Assembly (NCBI RefSeq): GCF_001951155.1
Contig: NZ_CP016359.1
Coordinates: 3,682,001-3,746,000, forward strand
Direction: 5' to 3'
From: Christiangramia flava JLT2011
GTDB taxonomy: Bacteria > Bacteroidota > Bacteroidia > Flavobacteriales > Flavobacteriaceae
Length of the DNA stretch: 64,000 nt
The position numbers and the translations under genes are program-made. The notes below the pieces were generated by a model. That model worked only from the letters and a program-made list of their open reading frames with translations. It was not told the origin of the DNA and did not search any database. Each line of letters starts with the position of its first letter. The stretch's first letter is position 1. Of this stretch, positions 39,001 through 47,826 are shown piece after piece.

Positions 39001-40623
39001 TCAATAATAGATCTTCCACTTACCGGCTTCATCCATTTGCTTCGATTCCAATAAAGTTTGTAGCTCCCCGGGTAATGTTGTTCGTCCTTTCAGTATAAAA
39101 ACATTATCCTCTTCCTCCAACATCCTTTTGAACCTGTTCCAATCATTTTCTTCGTTGATATCAAGGTAATAGTTCTGGTAGCGCTCGTTTTGCTCAAACT
39201 GTACTTCGCGATTCGTATTATACCGGTCATAGTGAACGGTTACGGTAGGCCTGTCCAGGTAATATGCCGTTGAACTTAGCCGCTGATCATAAATAACAAT
39301 ATTTTTGGCATCGTCAAGCCCATCAGCTTTTAGTTTTTCTACCAGTGCTTTGGTTGTATTGATCAGGTAAGGATTTTGATTGCCTACCATCGCGAACGAT
39401 ATCAGGACCATCGTTGTAAAAACGTAGGTAAGTCCCATTAAGAGTCGGTTGCCGCTGGATCTTCTCCAGAGCACCACGGTAAACCCTCCAATTAATGCGA
39501 TCACGAGAAGTCTTGATATCCAGCTTAACTGAAGGACTCCAAAGAAAGGAAGCACTGCAAGGGCGAGTAACACCAAGGCGATCAGGATATAGTACGTCCG
39601 TATAAATGCTTTTTGAAAACCTTCGGAAATTTGATGAAGGTAAAAACCGCCGATCATCGCAACCATTGGAAAAACCGGCAAAATGTATAAAATAAGTTTC
39701 GATGAAAAAGCTGAAAACATTAGGAATAGCAAACCTCCAGACCACATTAGCGCCTGGATTTCCTTGTTGAATCCTGTCGTTTGTTTTTTGTAATTTTTAA
39801 ACAGCAAAATCAAAGAATATATAAACCACGGTAGTCCAACTGCGGGAGCCAGAGCAAAGAAGTACCAGAATGGCTGGTCCCGGTGAAATTTTTCTGCGGA
39901 AATCGCGCGATCTACCGTATGCTTCTGAAAGAAATAATTCCACAGTTCCGGCATCTCCCTGATGATCACGATAAACCATGAGGCGGAAACCAGCGCAAAT
40001 AATGCAAAACCTAAAACATGATGGATCGTCAAACGCCATTTCTCCTTAAAGATGATCTTCCATGGAATAGTAAAAACCAGCACTGGTAAGATAATAACCG
40101 GTCCTTTATTCAAAAAGCCGAGTCCCATAAAGAAATAGCAAGCATAGAGCGCCAGCAGTTTTTCCTTCTTCTTATACACCAGCCAGGAATAGATACTGGC
40201 CAATATTAGGGCAACAAGGTAAGCATCTGTGGTAAGATTGCGGGTAGCGATCAATACCAGCGGAAAACTTAAATAGATGACTGCGGAATAGAATGCAACT
40301 TTTTCATTTTTGAAAAGTAATTCGGCAATTTTATATATCAGAATTAACTGTAATAGTAAACATACCTGAAGGAAGAATCTTGCACCAAATTCATTGATAC
40401 CGAAAATTTGATACCCCAGGGAGGTGATATAATACGTTAGTGGCGGTTTATGGAAATGCTGAATTTCCAGTAATCTGGGATGTACATAATCTCCAGAAAG
40501 TACCATTTCTCTACTGATTTCAGCGTATCGAGCTTCACTGCTTTCCGTAAGGCCCCAACTTCCCAGGCCCAGATTGATGATGATAAAGGTAATTCCCAGG
40601 AATAAATAAAATTTCAATTTCAC
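39001..40623 (-). CDS. Family 39-type glycosyltransferase (ArnT/PMT-like)
   Basis: A 540-residue protein with about 11-12 membrane helices. The N-terminal loop has DxD/E-like acidic residues followed by ESSEARYAEISREM, then HFHKPPLTYYITSLGYQIFG, both typical of GT-C enzymes that use polyprenyl-phosphate sugars (ArnT, PMT). The C-terminal third is periplasmic. It may modify lipid A or another envelope glycan with a sugar from undecaprenyl phosphate. A paralogue at 43311 sits in a glycosylation operon. Confidence 0.85.
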   Translation of the reverse strand: MKLKFYLFLGITFIIINLGLGSWGLTESSEARYAEISREMVLSGDYVHPRLLEIQHFHKPPLTYYITSLGYQIFGINEFGARFFLQVCLLLQLILIYKIAELLFKNEKVAFYSAVIYLSFPLVLIATRNLTTDAYLVALILASIYSWLVYKKKEKLLALYACYFFMGLGFLNKGPVIILPVLVFTIPWKIIFKEKWRLTIHHVLGFALFALVSASWFIVIIREMPELWNYFFQKHTVDRAISAEKFHRDQPFWYFFALAPAVGLPWFIYSLILLFKNYKKQTTGFNKEIQALMWSGGLLFLMFSAFSSKLILYILPVFPMVAMIGGFYLHQISEGFQKAFIRTYYILIALVLLALAVLPFFGVLQLSWISRLLVIALIGGFTVVLWRRSSGNRLLMGLTYVFTTMVLISFAMVGNQNPYLINTTKALVEKLKADGLDDAKNIVIYDQRLSSTAYYLDRPTVTVHYDRYNTNREVQFEQNERYQNYYLDINEENDWNRFKRMLEEEDNVFILKGRTTLPGELQTLLESKQMDEAGKWKIYY

Positions 40624-40823
40624 GATAAACCGATATTTGGTTGATTAACGGGCACGAAAGTAATCAATTTTAAAAAGTTTAACAGGTAAAAATTGAGTAG
40701 TCTGACAATCAGAATGTTAAACCTTAGCATACAAATGTTAATCCTTAAAATTAACTTAAAAATATACAATAGCTTTTTTAAATTAGCGTTGAAAACAAAA
40801 CCAAACAAAAGACCTCTACCCCA

Positions 40824-41282
40824 ATGAAGACATTCAAAATGTGTATCGTGCTGATATCTTTTGGCCTGTTACTTTCATGTGATACAGACCAGGATGATAT
40901 TTCCCTTTCTACTGCTGAAGCGGCTCAGCTTAACATCATGGTAAAATCAGGCAACTGGCAAATTTCCAAATTTGAACTGGATAATGATGATAAGACCGCG
41001 AACTACGCAAGCTATGAATTTTCTTTTGAAGAAAACAATAACCTCAAAGCTTCCCGAACCGGAGACCAACAGGTAGGAACCTGGAGGGTTTCCAATGATT
41101 CTGGAGATGAGTACGATAGCTACAACGACGTAGATTTCAACATTTTCTTCAGTACAGGCTCCAAACTGGGAGAACTCACGAATAATTATGACGTGATCTC
41201 GGCAACTGAAACTGAAATAAGACTCGATCTTCAGGAAAATCCAAGCGGGCGCACCGCCTTACTGGTCTTCAGCAAAAACTGA
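40824..41282 (+). CDS. Lipoprotein, lipocalin-like, unknown function
   Basis: A 152-residue protein with a lipoprotein signal (SFGLLLSCDTDQDD, Cys near residue 19). The mature part is beta-rich, with pieces such as GNWQISKFELDNDDKT and VGTWRVSNDSGDEYD resembling lipocalin-like/META-type lipoproteins of Bacteroidota. It lies between a divergent glycosyltransferase gene and the aldo-keto reductase, with 68 bases to the latter. No function can be assigned. Confidence 0.75.
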   Translation: MKTFKMCIVLISFGLLLSCDTDQDDISLSTAEAAQLNIMVKSGNWQISKFELDNDDKTANYASYEFSFEENNNLKASRTGDQQVGTWRVSNDSGDEYDSYNDVDFNIFFSTGSKLGELTNNYDVISATETEIRLDLQENPSGRTALLVFSKN

Positions 41283-41350
41283 GATTAGGCAGCCAGATTT
41301 CTTGTTTTCTTCAGGAATGCTTTGCAAATTGCAGGAACTAAACTATAGCA

Positions 41351-42346
41351 ATGAGCACGTACCTTCCAAAAGAAAACCGTTACGATAATATGGAATACCG
41401 CCGTTGTGGCAAAAGCGGCATTCGTTTACCATTATTGTCCCTCGGCCTGTGGCACAACTTTGGTGACCATGACGACCTGGAAAATTCCAGGCAAATTTTA
41501 CGAACCGCATTTGACCACGGCATCACTCATTTTGATCTTGCCAATAACTACGGCCCGCCCTACGGTAGCGCGGAAAAGAATTTCGGAAGAATATTTTCAG
41601 AAGATTTCAAGCCTTACCGCGATGAATTGATCATTTCCACCAAAGCCGGCTGGGATATGTGGCCCGGGCCATATGGGAACTTTGGTTCGCGTAAATACCT
41701 TATTGCCAGCCTGGATCAATCCCTAAAAAGAATGGGACTGGAATATGTGGATATTTTTTACCACCATCGCCCAGATCCTGATACACCACTGGAAGAGACC
41801 ATGCTCGCCCTGGATCAGATTGTTCGACAGGGTAAAGCTCTATATGTTGGGATCTCGCAGTATAATGCTGAAGACACCACGAAGGCTGCCCGTATTCTGA
41901 AAGAACTGAATACGCCATTTCTCATTCACCAGCCTCGATACAATATGATGGATCGCTGGGTGGAGGATAAACTATTGCATACTTTGGACGAATTTGGCCT
42001 GGGCAGCATTGTTTTCTCTCCTTTGGAACAGGGAATCCTGACTTCCAAATACCTTGACGGTATTCCAGCTGATTCGAGAGCAGCTACGGAAGGAAGCTAC
42101 CTGGATAAAAATACGATCACTGAAGATCTTGTTTCCAAAATAAAGAAACTGAACGACCTCGCTTCCAAACGTGGCCAGAGTCTCGCTCAAATGGCCGTGG
42201 CCTGGTTACTGAAAGATACCCGCGTCACTTCAGTACTTGTTGGAGTAAGCAGGGTTTCGCAACTCGAAGATAACCTGGAAGCGATCAAAAACATCCAGTT
42301 TAACAGGGAGGAATTACAGCAAATCGATGAGATTCTTGGGTATTAA
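41351..42346 (+). CDS. Aldo/keto reductase (YghZ/L-glyceraldehyde 3-phosphate reductase type)
   Basis: A 331-residue aldo-keto reductase using NADPH. The (beta/alpha)8 signature is HFDLANNYGPPYGSAE, with the catalytic Asp and Tyr, then ISTKAGWDMWPGPYG with the catalytic Lys. The latter segment, with WPGPYG, is characteristic of the YghZ group that reduces L-glyceraldehyde 3-phosphate and methylglyoxal. Its stop overlaps the convergent manA stop by 4 bases. Confidence 0.9.
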   Translation: MSTYLPKENRYDNMEYRRCGKSGIRLPLLSLGLWHNFGDHDDLENSRQILRTAFDHGITHFDLANNYGPPYGSAEKNFGRIFSEDFKPYRDELIISTKAGWDMWPGPYGNFGSRKYLIASLDQSLKRMGLEYVDIFYHHRPDPDTPLEETMLALDQIVRQGKALYVGISQYNAEDTTKAARILKELNTPFLIHQPRYNMMDRWVEDKLLHTLDEFGLGSIVFSPLEQGILTSKYLDGIPADSRAATEGSYLDKNTITEDLVSKIKKLNDLASKRGQSLAQMAVAWLLKDTRVTSVLVGVSRVSQLEDNLEAIKNIQFNREELQQIDEILGY

Positions 42347-43314
42347 GCGATAAAAACTTCTAAAAGTTCTGCTCCGCTTCCTGTGATCTTGATATCATTT
42401 AAAATTGCAGGAAGCAGCAAACTTTCACCCTTCTGAAGGATTTCAGAATGTTTGCCCGCATCAATCTTCACTTCTCCATCCACACACATATAAATAACAA
42501 AAGAATCAAGTTCTGAATAATCTTTCTGGACTTCCCCGTTTACCGGAAGGTAATTGGTCGTGAAATATTCACAGGAAGCCACTTCTGAGGATTGATTTTC
42601 CTTTTTTTCATAGCTGAGCTGGTAATCATCCTTCTTCTCAAAATCGATGGCATCAATCGCAAGCGCTGTATGCAGTTCCCGGCTGTTTCCTTCATCATCC
42701 ACGCGATCCCAATCATAAATTCGGTAGGTAATATCTGAAGTTTGCTGAATTTCAGCCAGCAAAACGCCCGCGCCAATGGCATGTACTTTCCCGGTATTGA
42801 TAAAAACCGAATCTCCTTTGCTCACTTCCTCAAAATTCAAAAGATCGGTGATCTTTCCATTCTCAAGATGTTCCAGATATTCCCTTTTTTCTACGCTTTT
42901 ATTGAAACCAATATTCAGCTTGGCACCTTCATCGGCCTGCATGACGAACCACATTTCAGTTTTTCCGAAGGAATTATGGCGTTGTTTAGCCAATTCGTCG
43001 TTAGGATGCAATTGTACCGAAAGATCTGTTTTCGCATCGATGAATTTGATGAGTAGCGGAAAATCATTTCCAAATTGCTTATAGATCTTTTCCCCAACCA
43101 GTTTTGCCCCATATTCTTCGAGCAATTCCTGAAGGTTCTTGCCAGCTTCACTGCCATTATCTACTACTGAAATATGCCCTTTTACTCCTGAAATTTCCCA
43201 GCTTTCCCCTACTCTGTCACGAGTTGTTGGTTTGTTTAAAACATCACGAAGCTTACTTCCTCCCCAGATCTTGTCCTGGAGAATTGGTCTGAATTTTATG
43301 GGGTAATCAATCAT
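42343..43314 (-). CDS. manA: Mannose-6-phosphate isomerase, class I
   Basis: A 323-residue cupin-type isomerase interconverting mannose 6-phosphate and fructose 6-phosphate. Zinc-site motifs are VQLHPNDELAKQRHNSFGKTEMW and NTGKVHAIGAGVLLAEIQQ, followed by RIYDWDR. The length is that of the short Bacteroidota/Firmicutes ManA. It overlaps the GT39 gene by 4 bases, as the last gene of a glycosylation operon, so it may feed GDP-mannose or other sugar nucleotides to it. Confidence 0.92.
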   Translation of the reverse strand: MIDYPIKFRPILQDKIWGGSKLRDVLNKPTTRDRVGESWEISGVKGHISVVDNGSEAGKNLQELLEEYGAKLVGEKIYKQFGNDFPLLIKFIDAKTDLSVQLHPNDELAKQRHNSFGKTEMWFVMQADEGAKLNIGFNKSVEKREYLEHLENGKITDLLNFEEVSKGDSVFINTGKVHAIGAGVLLAEIQQTSDITYRIYDWDRVDDEGNSRELHTALAIDAIDFEKKDDYQLSYEKKENQSSEVASCEYFTTNYLPVNGEVQKDYSELDSFVIYMCVDGEVKIDAGKHSEILQKGESLLLPAILNDIKITGSGAELLEVFIA

Positions 43315-44930
43315 TTGGTTGGTTTTTGGATTAGGTAAATGTTACGAAACAGGCGGTCCTTATGTTTATTCCCCACCGGATTCATATCGATATAATCTAA
43401 TTTTTCAATTCGGTAAGACGAAAATACCGATTTCATTTCACTTGTCTCTTCCTCGGTCGCCAATAATAAAAATTTATTCCCGTCAGGTAACTGAAAATCC
43501 TTTCCATCCCATAGCCTGGGAACCGGTTTTCCGTATTCCCAGATCAGCTCGGGCGTAAAGTTTTTAAACTCATAGGCCTTTAACCCAAGATCAGCTTCGT
43601 ATAAACTAAGGGTCTCACTGCTTCGAAAGTCCGGGTTCACTTCAATTTTTTGGGCCATTGGCAAACCAAACGTGAGCACGCTGATTATGAACCAGATACT
43701 CAGGTAAAAAACCTGTCTTATTTCCTTTTTCCGGAGAAAATAGATCATCAATACGGCAATAGTTACCAGGCACAGGGACAGCAGGAGAAACCAGGGCCAG
43801 ATATTGGCCATTTTTGCACCGAAATAGATCGTTCCGGCAATCGGGAAAGCGATACCAACCAAAGCGATCAATGAATAATTGAAAAATAGGACCCAGCTCT
43901 CTTTGATGTGCATTTTTTTGAAATTGGCAAAGACGTATTCCAGGTAAAGGCCCGTTGTGATGGCTAGCGGAAACAAAACGGGTAAAAGATAGCGCGGTTT
44001 TTTCTCAGGGATGAGTGATAATAAGATCACAGCTACTATGGTCCAAAGCCAGGAAAATCTGTAAACTTCAGTATTTTGGACTCTATTTTTCAGGTAAGGG
44101 TAAATCAGGCTAACCAGCGCCAGCACCGTCCATAAACCCGACTGGATAAAGAAATTCCAGTAATAGTAAAAAGGTCGCACGTTATAATCGAGCCATCTGC
44201 CGGCCTCGCGATTGGTTATTTCAGTAACATCTGAATAATCAAAAAAGTACACATAGAGGCTCCAGGAAGCAGCTATGACGGTCGCGATCAGCAACATCGA
44301 AATAAAGGGAAAAAGACTTGCTTTGGAAAATTTACTTCGATAGACAATCCAATAAGCGATAAGAAATGGCAGTAAAAGCGCGTAAAAAGAGACGGGGCCC
44401 TTGCTGAGGAACGAGCAGCCGATCAATAACCCTGCTATCAGCGCGTTTCTCCAGACTTTTTCCTTTCGGAAAAAACCTATTAAACAGTAAACTGCCCAAA
44501 GCATAAAAGAATGTGTAAAAATATCCCACTGGCCATCCCTCCCTGAAAGTAAAATGTAGAACGATGTGGCAGCTACCAATCCCGTGGTAAATGAGAGACT
44601 CGAATTGGCAGTAAGTTTTTCAGTTATTTTAAACACCGCGAAAACACTCAGAATTCCCATGATCGCTGCGGGCAGCCTTAGGGCAAACAGGCTTTTCATT
44701 CCCAGTATAAACATGGAAATGGCCGTCATCCAGGTTGGCAATGGCGGTTTCTCGTAGCGCGCCTCGTTATTCATGGTCGTAAAGATCCAGTGATCGAAAT
44801 TTATCATTTCCCTGGCGGTGATAAAGTTCCGCGCTTCCATGATATTAACGAAAATGGCGTCCAGGTTGATCAGGAAAATAGCCGAACAAACCAGCAAAAG
44901 CAACAAAACATAATTATCCCTTACTTTCAT
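43311..44930 (-). CDS. Glycosyltransferase family 39-type membrane protein
   Basis: A 539-residue multi-pass (about 12 helices) GT-C enzyme. The N-terminal EARNFITAREMINFDHW and NNEARYEKPPLPTWMTAI match the ArnT/PMT lipid-linked sugar transferases. It overlaps the LAB_N gene by 17 bases and manA by 4. With the GT2 and LAB_N genes it forms the classic set for moving a sugar from a nucleotide to undecaprenyl phosphate and on to an envelope glycan, probably lipid A. Confidence 0.87.
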   Translation of the reverse strand: MKVRDNYVLLLLLVCSAIFLINLDAIFVNIMEARNFITAREMINFDHWIFTTMNNEARYEKPPLPTWMTAISMFILGMKSLFALRLPAAIMGILSVFAVFKITEKLTANSSLSFTTGLVAATSFYILLSGRDGQWDIFTHSFMLWAVYCLIGFFRKEKVWRNALIAGLLIGCSFLSKGPVSFYALLLPFLIAYWIVYRSKFSKASLFPFISMLLIATVIAASWSLYVYFFDYSDVTEITNREAGRWLDYNVRPFYYYWNFFIQSGLWTVLALVSLIYPYLKNRVQNTEVYRFSWLWTIVAVILLSLIPEKKPRYLLPVLFPLAITTGLYLEYVFANFKKMHIKESWVLFFNYSLIALVGIAFPIAGTIYFGAKMANIWPWFLLLSLCLVTIAVLMIYFLRKKEIRQVFYLSIWFIISVLTFGLPMAQKIEVNPDFRSSETLSLYEADLGLKAYEFKNFTPELIWEYGKPVPRLWDGKDFQLPDGNKFLLLATEEETSEMKSVFSSYRIEKLDYIDMNPVGNKHKDRLFRNIYLIQKPTK

Positions 44931-45540
44931 TTTTCTGAATTACGATATTTCGAAGGTACATCACGATCCCAATTCCGTGCCCTGCCAAAAGAACGGGGTC
45001 TTTTCGAAAAATCCCGTATACTAATATCAGGCTGGAACCGGCAAGGCTTAAAAACCAGAAACCCATGGGTAACGACGAGATCTTTTTTCTTTCAGAATAC
45101 ACCCACTGGTACACGAATCTCAGGGTGAAAATGAGTTGTGCCACCGAGCCCAGCATGAGTAACCAGAAAGGAATATCTTCGTTGCGGAAGAGTCGCTTGG
45201 CGTTGTAAATATCATTATTAAAACCATAGAGCACCAGTAGTAACGGAAAGATCCACAGGAATATCTGAAGGAGCTTCGGCAATCGTTTCCACTCTCCCTG
45301 TAACTGTAAATTCCGAATGTATATAAAGTACGTAATGGTCTGGCCGAACATAATGGCAAAATCATCGCGCAGGTATCCGTACACGAATAGTAAAAAGGCG
45401 GCCAGGATACTGAGCCACCAGAAAATCACGGGGGTAATGATCTTTTTACTTTTCTCGGAAAGGAACCATTGCAGTACCATTCTTCCCGAAAACAGGAGTT
45501 GCGCCAAAAAGCCCAGCCCGAAGATGAGCAATTTACTCAT
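44914..45540 (-). CDS. Lipid A biosynthesis N-terminal-domain (LAB_N) membrane protein
   Basis: A 208-residue membrane protein with two copies of the LAB_N unit: FSGRMVLQWFLSEKSKKIITP near the N-terminus and TLRFVYQWVYSERKKISSLP about 120 residues later. Each is followed by WxLS(L/I)A. The unit is related to small multidrug/EamA helices. Proteins of this kind occur beside GT2 and GT39 genes and may flip or bind the lipid-linked sugar. It overlaps the GT2 gene by 8 bases. Confidence 0.85.
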   Translation of the reverse strand: MSKLLIFGLGFLAQLLFSGRMVLQWFLSEKSKKIITPVIFWWLSILAAFLLFVYGYLRDDFAIMFGQTITYFIYIRNLQLQGEWKRLPKLLQIFLWIFPLLLVLYGFNNDIYNAKRLFRNEDIPFWLLMLGSVAQLIFTLRFVYQWVYSERKKISSLPMGFWFLSLAGSSLILVYGIFRKDPVLLAGHGIGIVMYLRNIVIQKNESKG

Positions 45541-46249
45541 CTGCTGATCTTACTTTATAATTGATATAAGATTTTTTCATCCATACATAAGCGAAACAAT
45601 CCAGCAAAGGCCCCATGAAACGATTCTTAAAACTGTATTTTGATACCCCTGCCAGTCTTGGGTAATGCGGAATTTCAACCTCTGTGATAATGCCATTCTG
45701 CAGAAGGATCATGGCAGGTAAAAAACGCTGCAGCCCTTTAAACATCGGAATCTTCTTGGCATAAGAGGTTTTCATTACTTTCAATGGGCAGCCCGTATCA
45801 TGCATCTGGTCGTTGGTGAACATGATCCTGATCCCATTTCCCACCTTGGAAGAAATCTTTTTTACCACAGAATCTTTACGTTCTTTCCTCCAACCGGTAA
45901 CCAGGTCGTATTCTCCAAGAAGTGGCAGCAATCTTTCAAAATCTTCAGGATAAGTTTGAAGATCGGCATCGAGATACCCCAGGTATTCGGTGTCACAATG
46001 ATCGAAAGCGGCTTTTAAAGCGGCGCCTTTTCCAAAGTTTTGCTCAAATATCAGGCACCCAAAATGCTCGTTTTCCAGACAGAATTGCTGAATAAGTTCA
46101 CTGCTCCCATCTGAAGAGCCATCGTCTACCAGTAAAATTTTAGTAGATAATGAAGCCTTCGGCAGATATTCCTTTAATTGTATAAAAAGTTCCGGAAGGC
46201 AATCTTTTTCGTTGAAAACCGGCACTATGATCGTAAACTGGTAGCTCAT
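45533..46249 (-). CDS. Family 2 glycosyltransferase (polyprenyl-phosphate sugar synthase, DPM1-like)
   Basis: A 238-residue cytoplasmic GT-A enzyme. It has IIVPVFNEKDCLPEL at the N-terminus, VDDGSSDGS, and the metal-binding DADLQTYPED (DxD). It lacks the C-terminal membrane helices of longer ArnC-type enzymes. It would make the polyprenyl-phosphate sugar used by the GT39 enzyme downstream. Its ATG overlaps the stop of the 53-residue gene upstream (ATGA). Confidence 0.88.
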   Translation of the reverse strand: MSYQFTIIVPVFNEKDCLPELFIQLKEYLPKASLSTKILLVDDGSSDGSSELIQQFCLENEHFGCLIFEQNFGKGAALKAAFDHCDTEYLGYLDADLQTYPEDFERLLPLLGEYDLVTGWRKERKDSVVKKISSKVGNGIRIMFTNDQMHDTGCPLKVMKTSYAKKIPMFKGLQRFLPAMILLQNGIITEVEIPHYPRLAGVSKYSFKNRFMGPLLDCFAYVWMKKSYINYKVRSADE

Positions 46250-46407
46250 GCTTTTGCTATAGATTCTGGATCAACATCCATGATCCATTCCCCCGAACTC
46301 AACACAATCTGTAAATAATATTGTGTTTTATTGTAGGCTAACAAGATGTCTGCGGCCTGCTGCTCACGCACTGGCGAGGCAGAAATTTTCAATAAGAATT
46401 CGGGCAT
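46246..46407 (-). CDS. 53-residue hypothetical protein at the head of the glycosylation operon
   Basis: A short reading frame starting MPEFLLKISASPVREQQAAD and ending ...MDVDPESIAKA. Its stop TGA shares bases with the GT2 start codon (ATGA at 46246-46249), which strongly suggests translational coupling. The composition is normal for a soluble alpha/beta peptide; no signal peptide or known motif is visible. It is the first gene of the GT2-LAB_N-GT39-manA operon. I assign no function. Confidence 0.6.
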   Translation of the reverse strand: MPEFLLKISASPVREQQAADILLAYNKTQYYLQIVLSSGEWIMDVDPESIAKA

Positions 46408-46561
46408 AAATAAGATTAAGAAAATTTGCCGCTAAATTAAGACATTTTTAATAACTCACAGAATGTCATTTTACCGATTATTTGATGCTATTCATAGAAT
46501 TTTTAATGTTTGCTCGCCGACGGTTTAAACAAATAACTATATTTAACTGCCCAATTCTATT

Positions 46562-46852
46562 ATGCTCCTGCTTGGCAAGACTAAAAAAACTTTGGTTATG
46601 CTACAGCAACAGGATTTTATCGTCACTACAGAAGAAGAATTTCAGCAGATAGAAAGCGTGAAATCGCATATCGAAGAAATGCACCACAGAGGCAGTTTCT
46701 TTCATCTTTCTTTAAAAGCTCTAGAACTGATCAGGAGATTCAACAATTTATATGTGGAAGTTTTTGAACGCCACAATGAATCATCCAGTATGGTCAACCA
46801 ACTACTCGTAACGGCGAAAATTCTTGAAGCAGAGTTTGTTCAGGAAATTTAA
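46562..46852 (+). CDS. Small helical hypothetical protein
   Basis: A 96-residue, probably all-helical protein (QQIESVKSHIEEMHHRGSFF, ALELIRRFNNLYVEVFERHN). A start 12 codons later at MLQQQDFIV is equally possible. No known domain is recognised. It stands alone between the glycosylation operon and the tRNA-Arg locus. Confidence 0.55.
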   Translation: MLLLGKTKKTLVMLQQQDFIVTTEEEFQQIESVKSHIEEMHHRGSFFHLSLKALELIRRFNNLYVEVFERHNESSSMVNQLLVTAKILEAEFVQEI

Positions 46853-46938
46853 AATTCAATAAATAACTTATATTCAAAGACTTTCCATAACGGGGAGTCT
46901 TTCTTTTTTTACCCCATTATTTTTTTAAAAAAAATTCA

Positions 46939-46968
46939 TTGTTTTATTTATAAAGAGGTTTATATTTG
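46939..46968 (+). promoter_or_regulatory. Promoter of the tRNA-Arg locus
   Basis: TTG at 46939-46941 and TATATTTG at 46961-46968 are 19 bases apart, matching the Bacteroidota consensus. The first product would be the truncated tRNA at 46982 and then the intact tRNA. Confidence 0.7.
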
Positions 46969-46981
46969 CAACCGCTTAAAT

Positions 46982-47027
46982 GGTCGCGTAGCTCAGCTGG
47001 ATAGAGCATCTGCCTTCTAAGCAGGCG
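46982..47027 (+). pseudogene. Truncated tRNA-Arg(TCT) copy
   Basis: 46 bases match the 5' half of the intact tRNA-Arg 26 bases downstream: acceptor 5' strand GGTCGCG, D arm, and anticodon stem-loop with TCT. It differs only in the D loop (CAGC for CAGT) and anticodon stem (CTGCC...GCAGG). The variable loop, T arm and 3' acceptor strand are missing; after 47027 the sequence is unrelated. It cannot form a tRNA, but it shares the promoter of the intact gene. Confidence 0.85.
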
Positions 47028-47053
47028 AATTTGACATACAGAATTGCACCACC

Positions 47054-47127
47054 GGTCGCGTAGCTCAGTTGGATAGAGCATTTGCCTTCTAAGCAAACGG
47101 TCGCAGGTTCGAATCCTGCCGCGATCA
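47054..47127 (+). tRNA. tRNA-Arg(TCT)
   Basis: The acceptor stem is GGTCGCG/CGCGATC with one GU pair, the anticodon stem-loop TTTGC-CTTCTAA-GCAAA gives anticodon TCT, and the T arm is GCAGG-TTCGAAT-CCTGC. The CCA is not encoded. Confidence 0.95.
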
Positions 47128-47135
47128 CTGTAAAT

Positions 47136-47167
47136 AGGGACTTCCGAAAGGTTTGTCCCTTTTTTTA
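47136..47167 (+). terminator. Terminator of tRNA-Arg
   Basis: AGGGAC (47136-47141) pairs with GTCCCT (47155-47160), followed by a T7 run, directly after the tRNA. Confidence 0.8.
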
Positions 47168-47777
47168 TGGTTTAAAAATATGGTAGCATTCGGCGCTAAC
47201 AGTTTCTTTAAATATGCGTTGTTCTCTTAGTCATTTCATAAATACGCACAGTTTACGCACACTTTTAGGAATTTTAACATATACCTATAAAATTTAACAC
47301 AATTTGATTGATTTTTGATTAACCCAAGTAATTTTTTCGATAGAGAAATTTATCTTTCCATCAAAACCTTTAGAAATTAAACTCGAAAAATTCTGGGTCA
47401 AGAGTCTATAGAATGAAGAATGTTCTTCTATCTCTCATATTTATATTAATTAAAGAAAATTAATTCTCATTTTTTCAAATCAGTTTCCGGTTTCTAACAA
47501 TTTGATTCCTATCCCGGAGGACAAGAGTTCAAAACTCGTACACTAAAAATAAGGCTTTCGAGAAATCGGGAGCCTTTTGTTTTTTAACCTAGTACGGAAT
47601 AAATACTGAATAGCTATATTTTCTTTTCCAAATTGTACAATAATACCATTTAATATTATTTGAGATTAAATATTAAATCTAGCTAGAATGTTGTTCTCAT
47701 AGTTATAATTCTCAATTGTAAGTCAGTACCTCCTACTCTTATTGTAATATATATCCAAGCACTTATATTTTTAAGTA
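47168..47777. other. Gene-free stretch between tRNA-Arg and the mercury operon
   Basis: About 600 very A+T-rich bases with no convincing gene. At 47515-47576 a decayed T-arm-like sequence (GAGTTCAAAACTC) is followed by a strong stem-loop terminator. This is a typical scar of a lost tRNA end or an earlier integration. The remainder shows nothing I can name. Confidence 0.5.
47551..47583 (+). terminator. Orphan intrinsic terminator with tRNA-like remnant upstream
   Basis: AAGGCTTTCGA pairs with TCGGGAGCCTT (two GU pairs) around a GAAA tetraloop, followed by a T-rich tract. No gene ends here. The 35 bases upstream include a T-arm-like hairpin. Confidence 0.7.
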
Positions 47778-47809
47778 TTTGCTTAAATAAGTATACTTAT
47801 ATATATTTG
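47778..47809 (+). promoter_or_regulatory. Promoter and ArsR-type operator of the mercury operon
   Basis: TTTG (47778-47781) and TATATTTG (47802-47809) are spaced by 20 bases. Between them lies the perfect palindrome ATAAGTATACTTAT (47787-47800). Binding of the ArsR-type repressor encoded just downstream would cover the spacer and block the promoter until metal binds. Confidence 0.7.
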
Positions 47810-47826
47810 TTCAATAATTAAATACT

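Noticed and set aside
40620..40808. A 62-codon hydrophobic minus-strand frame
   Set aside because: A+T-rich promoter region; Leu/Ile/Phe/Asn bias is what A+T-rich noncoding DNA gives; no conserved pattern seen.
46982..47027. A second functional tRNA-Arg
   Set aside because: It lacks the T arm and the 3' acceptor strand, so it cannot fold as a tRNA; listed as a pseudogene instead.
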